A stretch of DNA of 5,957 nt from Thermoplasmata archaeon (GCA_021819605.1 JAKAQT010000093.1:1-5957), one strand, 5' to 3'; counted from the stretch's first letter, positions 1 through 5,957 are shown. Program-made: numbers and translations. The notes: generated by a model not told the origin, from the letters alone.

Positions 1-758
1 ACAATTGTTGGGACTATCGCAGATATTCCAGCTATTAACAGAAATATGGGCTTTAAAAATTTGCGGCGACCGGATCCAAGTCCACGAAGCATCTGCATCT
101 TTACTGAAGCGTCCAGGGACTGAAACACCATCGGGACTGATTTCATTGCAACCATAAGTGAAAAAACTATCGGGTCGGGTATTCTTAGCTTATGAAGGGC
201 CTTGAGTATCTGCGAGGGGGTAGTAGTCATCACAAGTATAAGGGCAGCAATCGTAACAGCTGCAAACCTAAACGATATCTGCATTCCATAAATTATCCCC
301 TGAAGCGTGAGGTATGGCTGATAGCCCATCACTGCAAAATATGAAGGCCACTTCCACAGATTGATTAAGTTCTGCGGACCAAGCGCTTCAAAAAGTATGG
401 ATGGGGGAGTGAGCGGGGCATAGCTCCATGTTGTTCCAATGATTATGGATATTAGGAACATCGATCCTATAAACACTTTTCTGCGCCCATTCTTCAGGCT
501 GGCATACGACGCCAGAATTACCAACGCCAGAAGGGCGCCAATCCACCATATCATCATTGATGCTATGATCATTACAACGACGGAAAACACAATCTTGACA
601 GCAGGATTCACCCTATAATAGAAACTGCTGTGCGCCTCGTATTTGGTGATCTCCCTGAAGCCACCAATTCCTATGGCTCCGAGAATTAGATAGAATGGAG
701 CAGCAACTCCAAACAGGAATATGAGCCAGCTGATAACAGAGTCGATAATATAATTCAT
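1..758 (-). CDS. ecfT: ECF transporter transmembrane T component (EcfT/CbiQ/YkoC-like), C-terminus cut by window edge
   Basis: Membrane protein that couples ATP hydrolysis by the ECF ATPases to movement of the substrate-binding S subunit. 252 codons are visible from ATG at 758, with no stop before the left edge. Hydrophobic segments lie near residues 6-31, 55-85, 95-112 and 150-178. The NPAVK stretch (51-55) matches the conserved 'dPr.K' near the start of this family. Residues 178-230 form the typical coupling-helix region: TTTPSQIL, then RIPDPIVFSLMVAMKSVP, then MLRGLG, with R225-G226 matching the first Ala-Arg-Gly ATPase-contact motif. The second such motif is not seen and should lie beyond the edge, so some tens of residues are probably missing. 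The first hydrophobic segment precedes the usual family start and appears to be an extra helix. The start overlaps the ATPase stop as ATGA (755-758), pointing to translational coupling; a GGAG lies 11 bases upstream. Family assignment is firm; the substrate is set by the S subunit. Confidence 0.87.
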   Translation of the reverse strand, partial: MNYIIDSVISWLIFLFGVAAPFYLILGAIGIGGFREITKYEAHSSFYYRVNPAVKIVFSVVVMIIASMMIWWIGALLALVILASYASLKNGRRKVFIGSMFLISIIIGTTWSYAPLTPPSILFEALGPQNLINLWKWPSYFAVMGYQPYLTLQGIIYGMQISFRFAAVTIAALILVMTTTPSQILKALHKLRIPDPIVFSLMVAMKSVPMVFQSLDASVKMQMLRGLGSGRRKFLKPIFLLIAGISAIVPTI

Positions 759-2359
759 ATTGCCGCACTCTCCACAATCTTTTCATCTCGTCTGAGAAAA
801 TGATCGGATGGGGGTAGTATTCCATACTGCGCAGATATTTCGAAGCCATCCTCTGGTAGACCCTGGAAAACGATTTTTCCATCATGCATTATTGCGAGTT
901 CATCAGCGTATCTGTACACGAATCTCGCATCATGCGTGACAACTATAACGGTATATCCCATTTCTGTGATCATCCTCAACTCCTTCCCCAATCGGTCTTT
1001 GTGATAGAAATCCTGTCCGGATGTTGGCTCGTCCATGAGCACAATCCGCACCTCAGATGCAAGAATCGATGCCATGGATACTCTCCTTCTCTGACCCATG
1101 CTGAGCCTGAGAGGATCCGCTGCGCTGATCTCATAGAGCGCAAAGACGTCAAAGATAGTTTGCAGAAGCTGGTCATTCATGATCCTGCGCTTTTTCATTG
1201 AATATTTGACTTCCCGCTCTACCGTTCTATTTATTAGCATTAAATCAAAACTCTGAGGAAGATATGTAAGATAGTTGCCTCTCGTGGAGAGGTCTGCTTC
1301 AGATATGTCCACACCATCAACCTTAATACTTGATGAAAAAGTGAATTCATTTTTGTCGAGGAGACCGAGCATTGAGTTTAGGAATGTGCTTTTTCCCGCT
1401 CCATTCTTGCCCATAATTGCAACTATCGTGCCCTTTCTTGCTTTCAGCGCTGTGTCTACGATAATTCTTCCTGGAACCTTTACCATTGAGTATGCCTCCA
1501 GGATGTCACCCCCTCCACTTCTTCTTGCATGTGAGTGAAGACTTATTCCAGCGCGGAACATTTCACTTCTTACAGTTTCCACATCTGCTGTTTTGAGACC
1601 AAGCTTCGATGCATACAGGAATTCCTCAGGAATCTCAATTCCATTGTCAAGAAGTGTCTGAACCATTTCAAGCATATTTTCCTTTGGAATGTCTAGCACG
1701 ATCCTTCCATTATCGATAACTATAATCCTATCTACGAAAGGGAGGGCACGCTCAACCTTGTGTTCGACCACAAGGAGGGTCTTTATGCCTTTCTGTTTAT
1801 GAAGGAACTGGAAGATTTTTTCAGTACCTTCCGGATCTATATTGGAAGTAGGCTCATCGAGGATCAGGATCTCTGGTTCCATCGCCATGACAGAACTAAG
1901 GGCCACTCTCTGCATTTCACCACCCGAGAGGGTGTCGGTATCTCTCTCCATCAGATCCTCTATACCTGTCTCCTTCACAGCAGCCTTTAACCGCCTTTCA
2001 ATCTCATCTCTGCTGCAGTTAAGATTCTCGGGCCCAAAGGCTATCTCCTCTATAACCTTGTAATTGAGCACCTGCCTCTCAGGATCCTGGAGAAGAGTCC
2101 CAACCATTCTGGAGATTCCTGCAACCGTCATTCCTGACACGTCTTCACCTTTCAATTTTACCGTGCCGGATAGTTTTCCTGCTGTGACATGCGGTATGAT
2201 CCCGTTTATGCACTGAACAAGGGTTGATTTCCCAGAGCCAGATTTTCCGGTGATCAGCACAGATTCGCCCTCGGCAATGGATAGATGTTCAACCTCAAGC
2301 GCTGTATCGCCCTGCCCAAGATAGCTGAACTTCAGGTTATCGATTTCTATGACGTTCAT
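755..2359 (-). CDS. Fused double ATP-binding subunit of an ECF transporter (EcfA1-A2/YkoD-like)
   Basis: Cytoplasmic ATPase powering the importer; 534 aa holding two complete ABC nucleotide-binding domains in one chain, where many ECF systems use two proteins. Domain 1: Walker A GKSGSGKST (38-46), Q-loop Q91 in LLQDPERQV, signature LSGGEMQR (144-151), Walker B ILILDEP with catalytic E169, switch H200. A linker spans about 240-290. Domain 2: Walker A GKNGAGKST (317-325), Q-loop Q369, signature LSMGQRRR (419-426), Walker B IVLMDEP with E444, switch H476. Key residues for both composite ATP sites are present. The second signature is slightly altered (LSMGQ for LSGGQ) and its D-loop reads SGQD. 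The DPERQVLNYKVIEEIAFGPEN stretch following Q91 resembles the Q-helix region typical of ECF ATPases. Start ATG at 2359 overlaps the S gene stop by 4 bases, and the stop overlaps the T gene start by 4 bases, so the three are one operon. The two-domain form resembles Bacillus YkoD. Confidence 0.94.
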   Translation of the reverse strand: MNVIEIDNLKFSYLGQGDTALEVEHLSIAEGESVLITGKSGSGKSTLVQCINGIIPHVTAGKLSGTVKLKGEDVSGMTVAGISRMVGTLLQDPERQVLNYKVIEEIAFGPENLNCSRDEIERRLKAAVKETGIEDLMERDTDTLSGGEMQRVALSSVMAMEPEILILDEPTSNIDPEGTEKIFQFLHKQKGIKTLLVVEHKVERALPFVDRIIVIDNGRIVLDIPKENMLEMVQTLLDNGIEIPEEFLYASKLGLKTADVETVRSEMFRAGISLHSHARRSGGGDILEAYSMVKVPGRIIVDTALKARKGTIVAIMGKNGAGKSTFLNSMLGLLDKNEFTFSSSIKVDGVDISEADLSTRGNYLTYLPQSFDLMLINRTVEREVKYSMKKRRIMNDQLLQTIFDVFALYEISAADPLRLSMGQRRRVSMASILASEVRIVLMDEPTSGQDFYHKDRLGKELRMITEMGYTVIVVTHDARFVYRYADELAIMHDGKIVFQGLPEDGFEISAQYGILPPSDHFLRRDEKIVESAAI

Positions 2360-3150
2360 TGCCCAAGGATCCTCGCAACTCTCATTGCCACGACAGCAGC
2401 TATTGCACCCAATACAATGTCACCCGGTATGAATGAGACAGTTGTGAAAAGGATGCTGGCCCAGCTCACAAAGCCACCATATAGGAAGGGCGCAAAGAAG
2501 CCGCTGAACATGGCACCTGGCAATGACCATGACATGCCAAGTACCCCTCCAGTAAATATTCCTAATACCGTTCTCCTATCATGCAACGCTGCAAAAACAC
2601 GTTCACGCATGCGTGGATCGGCAAGGTTTTTTGAAACGTCGGTTTTTTTGGCAGCTACCTTGCTACTGGCTGATGTCTCTATTCCAAAGAGGTTTCCGTG
2701 CGTCAGGGCAATTGCAATGTCCACCAGGAGCCCATAAGTAAGCGTTTCGTATATTGTGTATATTGGCTCGCCTGAAAACCCATAATGGAATATATCTCCA
2801 AGGAGGTTAAAGATAAACATGCTGAGCATTCCAGTTCCAACCTTCCTTACAAGGCCCGCAATCAGGAAGATTATGAATATTCTTCCGAAGAAACCAAATC
2901 CAATATATGCCGTTGCCGCCGAGGGAAGGAATCTGTCCAGGACCGGTCCGACAAAGAATTCCCACACCACGGTAAAAGCCGCCCCAATTCCTATATACAC
3001 ATAATCCACGGTCTTGAAAGCGCTTAAACCGCCTTCTTTCCTGCCATACCAGAACACAAAGAGCAGAGCTAATGCAAAATACAGCACCATAAGCTCCCAG
3101 GGGATTTCTCCTGGTTCACTCACTAATCCACATATTCCGTTAAATCCCAT
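2356..3150 (-). CDS. Predicted ECF transporter substrate-binding S component, YkoE-like
   Basis: Integral membrane protein, 264 aa, predicted to bind the substrate and associate with the T and ATPase subunits encoded just downstream. Hydrophobic segments lie near residues 19-36, 49-70, 80-100, 105-120, 128-150, 193-225 and 228-260, so six or seven helices. A polar, charged loop of about 35 residues (156-191, rich in K, D and R) splits the protein between the fifth and sixth segments. The stretch from VVWEFFVGPV through LIAGLVRKVGTGMLSMFIF to TLTYGLLVDIAIAL resembles the YkoE family, in which an 'IRKPG.A' motif follows a helix; this comparison is from memory and not from alignment. YkoE proteins are linked to thiamine or hydroxymethylpyrimidine uptake, so that substrate is a tentative inference. 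It is first in the operon and overlaps the ATPase start (ATGA). ATG 3150 was chosen because a TATA-like box sits about 28 bases upstream, fitting a leaderless or nearly leaderless transcript. Could instead be another S-component family. Confidence 0.72.
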   Translation of the reverse strand: MGFNGICGLVSEPGEIPWELMVLYFALALLFVFWYGRKEGGLSAFKTVDYVYIGIGAAFTVVWEFFVGPVLDRFLPSAATAYIGFGFFGRIFIIFLIAGLVRKVGTGMLSMFIFNLLGDIFHYGFSGEPIYTIYETLTYGLLVDIAIALTHGNLFGIETSASSKVAAKKTDVSKNLADPRMRERVFAALHDRRTVLGIFTGGVLGMSWSLPGAMFSGFFAPFLYGGFVSWASILFTTVSFIPGDIVLGAIAAVVAMRVARILGQ

Positions 3151-3174
3151 ATTATCGTTTCAACATGTGCTGCG

Positions 3175-3182
3175 AATTATAT
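3175..3182 (-). promoter_or_regulatory. TATA-like box for the ECF transporter operon
   Basis: On the minus strand these bases read ATATAATT, centred about 28 bases before the A of the S-component ATG at 3150. Archaeal TATA boxes lie about 25-27 bases before the transcript start, so the mRNA would begin within a few bases of the ATG. A second AT-rich candidate (minus-strand AATATTATATTTG, forward 3193-3205) would give a leader of roughly 20 bases. Assignment rests on position and sequence only. Confidence 0.4.
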
Positions 3183-3230
3183 GGACATTATCCAAATATA
3201 ATATTAGCCCGTACATTCACCAACATAAGA

Positions 3231-3270
3231 CTATATGGAGATATATATAGATATGGTGCAACATATATAG
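3231..3270. promoter_or_regulatory. Candidate operator region between divergent promoters
   Basis: An imperfect palindrome at 3251-3266, atatggtgcaacatat, has seven of eight base pairs matched (only 3256/3261 mismatched) around a central TGCA. It is flanked by two direct copies of atatatag, at 3243-3250 and 3263-3270, exactly 20 bases (about two helical turns) apart. CTATAT at 3231-3236 is the inverted partner of the ATATAG ends. The element lies just upstream of the plus-strand TATA box and could bind a dimeric repressor or activator acting on one or both transcripts. AT-rich DNA gives such patterns by chance, so this is only a candidate; no cognate regulator gene is in the window. Confidence 0.25.
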
Positions 3271-3283
3271 AATTGGCAATTAA

Positions 3284-3291
3284 TTTATATC
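3284..3291 (+). promoter_or_regulatory. TATA-like box for the phosphodiesterase-HAD transcript
   Basis: TTTATATC is centred about 26.5 bases upstream of the ATG at 3314. That is the expected archaeal TATA-to-start distance for a leaderless mRNA beginning at that ATG. The fit is the main reason for preferring ATG 3314 over the upstream in-frame TTG at 3302, which would fall before the predicted transcript start. Confidence 0.5.
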
Positions 3292-3313
3292 GTATCATTA
3301 ATTGAGTGAAACA

Positions 3314-4453
3314 ATGATGTCTGAAATATCTGAAAAAATAACACTCCCTGATTATGATGGAGGGAGCCTGTACAACCTCGCGCAAACAATTATGAGAGGT
3401 CTTGATCTAAGGACGACACGCCCTGGAATCCATGATGCCAAGTTAAGCGGGAAGAGGATTTCACTGGTTGTGATAGATGGACTTGGATACAACCTCGGGA
3501 TAAAAAGCGGTTTCATCAAGCCGGACGATACTTTCCTTACGAGCGTGTTTCCGTCGATAACTACAACTGCGCTTGCTACACTGATGAGCGGCCAGCTTCC
3601 AGGTGAGCATGGGATCCTTGGTGGAACAACATTCCTGAAACGGTTCGGCACCATTGTAAACAATTTTCAGTATGCACCCGCGTATTCGAATGAAAAGGAC
3701 ATTCTGAAGCATTTGTATTCGATGCGAGAAGCTTTTGGGACTGAAGACATAGTGTCAATGGCCGATAAGGAAGGGAAGAGATGTGCTATAATCTCTCCGC
3801 AACACACTTCAAACAACGAACTGTCCACCATAACGGGGAGCACCAAAGGGGATCATTTTTATTTCTATACAATATGGGATGCCCTTGATATCTACAGAAA
3901 TGTTCTCGGTCAGAATTATGACTATGTCTACCTTTACATACCATATGTGGATAAAGTATCGCATATATATGGGCCGAACTCTGATGTAACTCTCACTGCG
4001 GCTAGACAGATATTGTCAGCGGTAAATGAGATTGCATTGACTGAAAAATCAAAATATGTCACTGTAATAACTGCAGATCACGGCCATGTAGAGGCTGGCA
4101 GGCATATAAAGCTCGGAGAGAGTGCAGAATTTGTCAGTTCGATAACCATGCCTCCTTTTGGATCCACCCGATCGGTATTCATGTCGGGTTCCGGGAGACT
4201 CATTGATGTCATGACTTCCAGTTTTCAGGACCTGAGGGTTTTCGATAACAGCAGGCAAAATATGAAGGCGCTTCTTGGTTCTTCTGAGTGTCTTCATAAG
4301 ACCTCATTTGATTACGTTGCAGTCCCCTCCGGTCCAGACTCATACTTCTACCCTAAAACACTCGACGAGGGAACAGTCTCCGATTTCAAGGGAAGGCACG
4401 GGGGGCTCAGTACCGATGAGATGCTCGTCCCTCTTATCATTATTGGTGAGTGA
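3314..4453 (+). CDS. Alkaline phosphatase superfamily hydrolase (type I phosphodiesterase/nucleotide pyrophosphatase-like)
   Basis: Predicted metal-dependent phosphate mono- or diester hydrolase, 379 aa. The alkaline-phosphatase-fold ligand set is complete. D55 is in VVIDGLGY. The likely nucleophile is T83 in FPSITTTALATLMSGQLP, followed by GEHGILG (97-103). D213 and H217 are in DKVSHIYGP, D255 and H256 in ITADHGH, and H362 in GRHGGLSTDEMLVPL. These would bind the two metal ions, usually zinc, around the nucleophile. There is no signal peptide or membrane helix, so it should act in the cytoplasm. The substrate cannot be read from sequence; relatives cleave nucleotide pyrophosphates, phosphodiesters or phosphonoacetate. 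Start: ATG 3314 fits the TATA box, ATG 3317 is next to it, and TTG 3302 is a less likely alternative adding four residues. The gene is divergent from the ECF operon, and its end overlaps the HAD gene start by 8 bases, so those two are probably co-transcribed and coupled. Confidence 0.9.
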   Translation: MMSEISEKITLPDYDGGSLYNLAQTIMRGLDLRTTRPGIHDAKLSGKRISLVVIDGLGYNLGIKSGFIKPDDTFLTSVFPSITTTALATLMSGQLPGEHGILGGTTFLKRFGTIVNNFQYAPAYSNEKDILKHLYSMREAFGTEDIVSMADKEGKRCAIISPQHTSNNELSTITGSTKGDHFYFYTIWDALDIYRNVLGQNYDYVYLYIPYVDKVSHIYGPNSDVTLTAARQILSAVNEIALTEKSKYVTVITADHGHVEAGRHIKLGESAEFVSSITMPPFGSTRSVFMSGSGRLIDVMTSSFQDLRVFDNSRQNMKALLGSSECLHKTSFDYVAVPSGPDSYFYPKTLDEGTVSDFKGRHGGLSTDEMLVPLIIIGE

Positions 4454-5246
4454 AATTCCAAAACTCATTATTTTTGATCTGGATAACACGCTCTATGACG
4501 ATATTGGGGCTGTGAAAAAAGCGCTTTTCATATTAAAATCGGAAAACGAATACCTTTCAGGCATGACTGTTGAGGACCTATTCAAGAAATATTATACCAT
4601 GCAGAGTGGCATCCAGGAGAGATATATGAATGGGGAATTAACTCTCGACCAGATTGGCCTGGAAAGGTTCAGGAAATTCGTATCAGAAACAGGTGGGCCG
4701 GAAGATGAAGGTGAGGTAAATGCGATATACGAGCGTTTTAACTACCTGCATGTTCACTTTGGAAGGAGTATACGGGGTGCCAAGGGGCTCCTTGGCAGAC
4801 TGAAGAAAGATCACCTGATAGGTATCATAACCAACCACATTGGGCACCTCCAGCAGAGGAAGATCGAAAAGATAGGAATAGGGAAATATGTGGATTTCGT
4901 TATCGCAGCATATGATGTACGAATGTTCAAACCAGATCCAGAGATCTTTTCACTGGCAATGAACTATGCCGGAGTCTCTCCCGATGATGCCGTGATGGTA
5001 GGAGACTCATGGGAACATGATGTCAAGGGTGCTGTAAGTGCAGGCATAAGGGCGGTTTGGCTGAACAGGAGAAGAATCGAGAACCCTGGTCCTGGAACTG
5101 CCGTCGAGATAAGGACCTTTGTTCCAATTCACCTCGCTGAAAGTGCTATATTGCAACAATTACAGAAATATTGCCATGAAAAATCTGTCGACAACATAAA
5201 CTCAAGAGATGGCACGAAGTCAACCATAATTTATAATGGGGATTGA
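4446..5246 (+). CDS. HAD superfamily hydrolase, subfamily I, phosphatase-like
   Basis: Predicted Mg-dependent phosphatase, 266 aa, cytoplasmic. Motif I is FDLDNTLYD (10-18), with nucleophile D11 and acid/base D13. A helical cap follows from about 18 to 105. Motif II is IITN with T129, motif III is K162 in FKPDPEIF, and motif IV is GDSWEHD with D187 and D192. The DLDNT and KPDPEIF pattern and the cap placed between motifs I and II fit HAD subfamily IA, which includes phosphoglycolate, nucleotide and sugar-phosphate phosphatases; the substrate is unknown. GTG 4446 was chosen because it places DLDNT ten residues from the start, as usual. TTG 4443 or ATG 4416 are possible; ATG 4416 adds ten residues and a longer overlap. 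The first codons read GTGAGTGA, overlapping the previous stop. The final ~25 residues (from about 243) are polar, extend past the expected end of the HAD core and have no recognised role. Confidence 0.88.
   Translation: MSEIPKLIIFDLDNTLYDDIGAVKKALFILKSENEYLSGMTVEDLFKKYYTMQSGIQERYMNGELTLDQIGLERFRKFVSETGGPEDEGEVNAIYERFNYLHVHFGRSIRGAKGLLGRLKKDHLIGIITNHIGHLQQRKIEKIGIGKYVDFVIAAYDVRMFKPDPEIFSLAMNYAGVSPDDAVMVGDSWEHDVKGAVSAGIRAVWLNRRRIENPGPGTAVEIRTFVPIHLAESAILQQLQKYCHEKSVDNINSRDGTKSTIIYNGD
5230..5237 (+). promoter_or_regulatory. Possible TATA-like box upstream of the secreted phosphoesterase
   Basis: TTTATAAT lies inside the last codons of the HAD gene and would place a transcript start near 5257-5261. 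That could serve the secreted phosphoesterase with a leader of about 145 bases. Another AT-rich candidate (AAATATTA near 5311-5318) would give a leader of roughly 65 bases. Either or neither may be real; readthrough from the HAD gene is also possible. Confidence 0.22.
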
Positions 5247-5393
5247 TAGTTAAGCATGATTTGGATAGACAACTCGTCAGATTCATACGTGAAAGAAGCA
5301 GGCAGCTGGGAAATATTAGCACGTAAGGATGGCATGACCGGCGATAATCATGACTGCCAGGACATCTTGTTCTTTCAGGATGCGACTCAGGGA

Positions 5394-5399
5394 AAGGAG
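5394..5399 (+). promoter_or_regulatory. Shine-Dalgarno-like site AAGGAG ahead of an AUA codon
   Basis: AAGGAG ends five bases before ATA 5405, a normal ribosome-binding spacing. It matters because this codon sits directly before the signal peptide of the secreted phosphoesterase, and no conventional start codon exists in that frame. The site is also close to GTG 5401, but that codon is in a different frame and only one base away. The match supports initiation near 5405 but does not prove it. Confidence 0.35.
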
Positions 5400-5404
5400 A
5401 GTGG

Positions 5405-5957
5405 ATACCGACGATAAAGACTGCACGATTCCTTTTAAAGGTTTTTTCCATTCTCGCGATAATTTGTATCACAGCACCGTCTGTCGCAGTAGCGAGTGAT
5501 GGGGGAACTACCCATGCAACAAAAACACCCATAAAGCATCTCATTACAATTATGATGGAAAATCACAGCTTTGACAATATATTTGGGAAGTATCCTTACT
5601 CGTCTAACATAAGCTCAAAAAGCCTGAATCTCACTGTTCCAAATGATCTTCTTGGGCTTCACAGCCTTCCATCCGGCCTATCTCCGGTCGCTTCGGGAAG
5701 TTTTGCAACTCCGGATCCAAACGAAGGTTACGGGCCATACCACACGGACTGGAACGGCGGGTTGATGAATAACTATATGAACGGTTCCGGACAGCAGTCT
5801 ATGTCTTATTTTACCGCTTCACAGATGGGCCCGGAATGGGATATTGCCCAGCAGTTTGCTACTGGTGATTACTATTTTTCGAGTGAATTGAGTGAGACAC
5901 TCCCGAACAGATTGTACAGTCTTGCTGGATTTACACCGGTCAAGGAAGACTCCGGCC
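5405..5957 (+). CDS. Secreted PF04185-type phosphoesterase (phospholipase C/acid phosphatase family), C-terminus cut by window edge, unusual start
   Basis: Predicted extracellular phosphate-ester hydrolase; 184 codons visible. Counting from ATA 5405, residues 1-31 form a Sec signal peptide: basic start (K5, R8, K12), hydrophobic core VFSILAIICITA (13-24), and a likely cleavage after the VAVA at 27-30 or the next Ser. The family hallmark KHLITIMMENHSFDNIFG (44-61) follows, with E52 and N53 expected at the metal centre. Residues 133-175 run SYFTASQMGPEWDIAQQF, then GDYYFSSE, then TLPNRLYSLAG, which matches the 'P.yw.lA..f...D.yF....tlPNRly' block of phospholipase C and AcpA-type phosphatases. 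The frame is open from 5354 after TGA at 5351, but has no ATG, GTG or TTG until 5552, which is inside the hallmark. ATA 5405 is preferred because of AAGGAG five bases upstream and the perfectly placed signal peptide. Alternatives are a frameshift from ATG 5380 or a broken gene. Family is firm; lipid versus small phosphate ester substrate is unresolved. Confidence 0.82.
   Translation, partial: MPTIKTARFLLKVFSILAIICITAPSVAVASDGGTTHATKTPIKHLITIMMENHSFDNIFGKYPYSSNISSKSLNLTVPNDLLGLHSLPSGLSPVASGSFATPDPNEGYGPYHTDWNGGLMNNYMNGSGQQSMSYFTASQMGPEWDIAQQFATGDYYFSSELSETLPNRLYSLAGFTPVKEDSG

Noticed and set aside
613..885. 90-residue minus-strand open frame across the ATPase-T junction
   Set aside because: It overlaps two well-supported genes in another frame and has no recognisable motif; the ATGA junction of the real genes explains the region.
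2285..2737. 150-residue open frame on the plus strand
   Set aside because: It is antisense to the S component and ATPase genes, both of which have clear family motifs. The translation shows no domain, so it is a shadow frame.
3151..3313. TPP riboswitch upstream of the ECF operon
   Set aside because: I looked for the conserved CUGAGA and related core segments on the minus strand and found none. The predicted leaderless transcript also leaves no room for one.
3302..3313. TTG 3302 as start of the phosphodiesterase
   Set aside because: It lies before the transcript start predicted from the TATA box, and ATG 3314 is in frame and fits. It remains possible if transcription starts further upstream.
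4275..4445. N-terminal extension of the HAD gene back to ATG 4275
   Set aside because: This stretch is an out-of-frame reading of the phosphodiesterase C-terminus, which carries the essential H362 motif. The HAD fold needs only the start near 4446.
5436..5450. T-rich run as a terminator
   Set aside because: The T run lies in the signal-peptide coding sequence of the phosphoesterase and is explained by hydrophobic codons.
5146..5544. 132-residue open frame on the minus strand
   Set aside because: It lies antisense to the HAD C-terminus and the phosphoesterase signal peptide, shows no recognisable motif, and is rich in Cys and Ser in a non-patterned way.

Overview
The window looks like a piece of an archaeal chromosome, most likely from a Thermoplasmata-type (thermoacidophile) lineage. 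The case is circumstantial: there are TATA-like boxes about 26-28 bases upstream of start ATGs, which implies leaderless transcripts. Ile ATA and Arg AGA/AGG codons are common, genes are tightly packed with ATGA overlaps, and the gene families are common in archaea. No rRNA, tRNA or phylogenetic marker is present, so the placement is an inference.

Left half (1-3150, minus strand): a three-gene operon for an energy-coupling-factor (ECF) vitamin/metabolite importer. It is transcribed leftward in the order substrate-binding membrane protein (S), fused double ATPase (A1-A2 in one chain), transmembrane coupling protein (T, cut off by the left edge). Both junctions are 4-base ATGA overlaps. S component, two-domain ATPase and T component together resemble the bacterial YkoE-YkoD-YkoC system, linked to thiamine or its pyrimidine precursor. 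The substrate is an inference here, and no TPP riboswitch is visible.

Middle (3151-3313): an AT-rich divergent promoter region. Each side has a TATA-like box placed for a leaderless transcript. Between them lie an imperfect 16-base palindrome and two ATATATAG copies spaced 20 bases apart, which are candidate operator elements.

Right half (3314-5957, plus strand): three phosphate-ester hydrolases of three unrelated folds. The first is a cytoplasmic alkaline-phosphatase-superfamily enzyme (type I phosphodiesterase/nucleotide pyrophosphatase-like) with all expected metal ligands. The second, overlapping it by 8 bases, is a HAD subfamily I phosphatase-like protein. The third, after about 160 bases, is a secreted PF04185-type phosphoesterase (phospholipase C/acid phosphatase family) cut off by the right edge. 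The third gene has a clear signal peptide but no ATG, GTG or TTG codon in frame ahead of it. The best start is an AUA codon behind a GGAG ribosome-binding site; a disrupted or frameshifted start is the alternative.

Taken together, the locus could dephosphorylate a phosphorylated compound outside the cell, import the product through the ECF transporter and process phosphate esters inside. This link rests only on adjacency. I found no mobile element, CRISPR array, RNA gene or convincing terminator.
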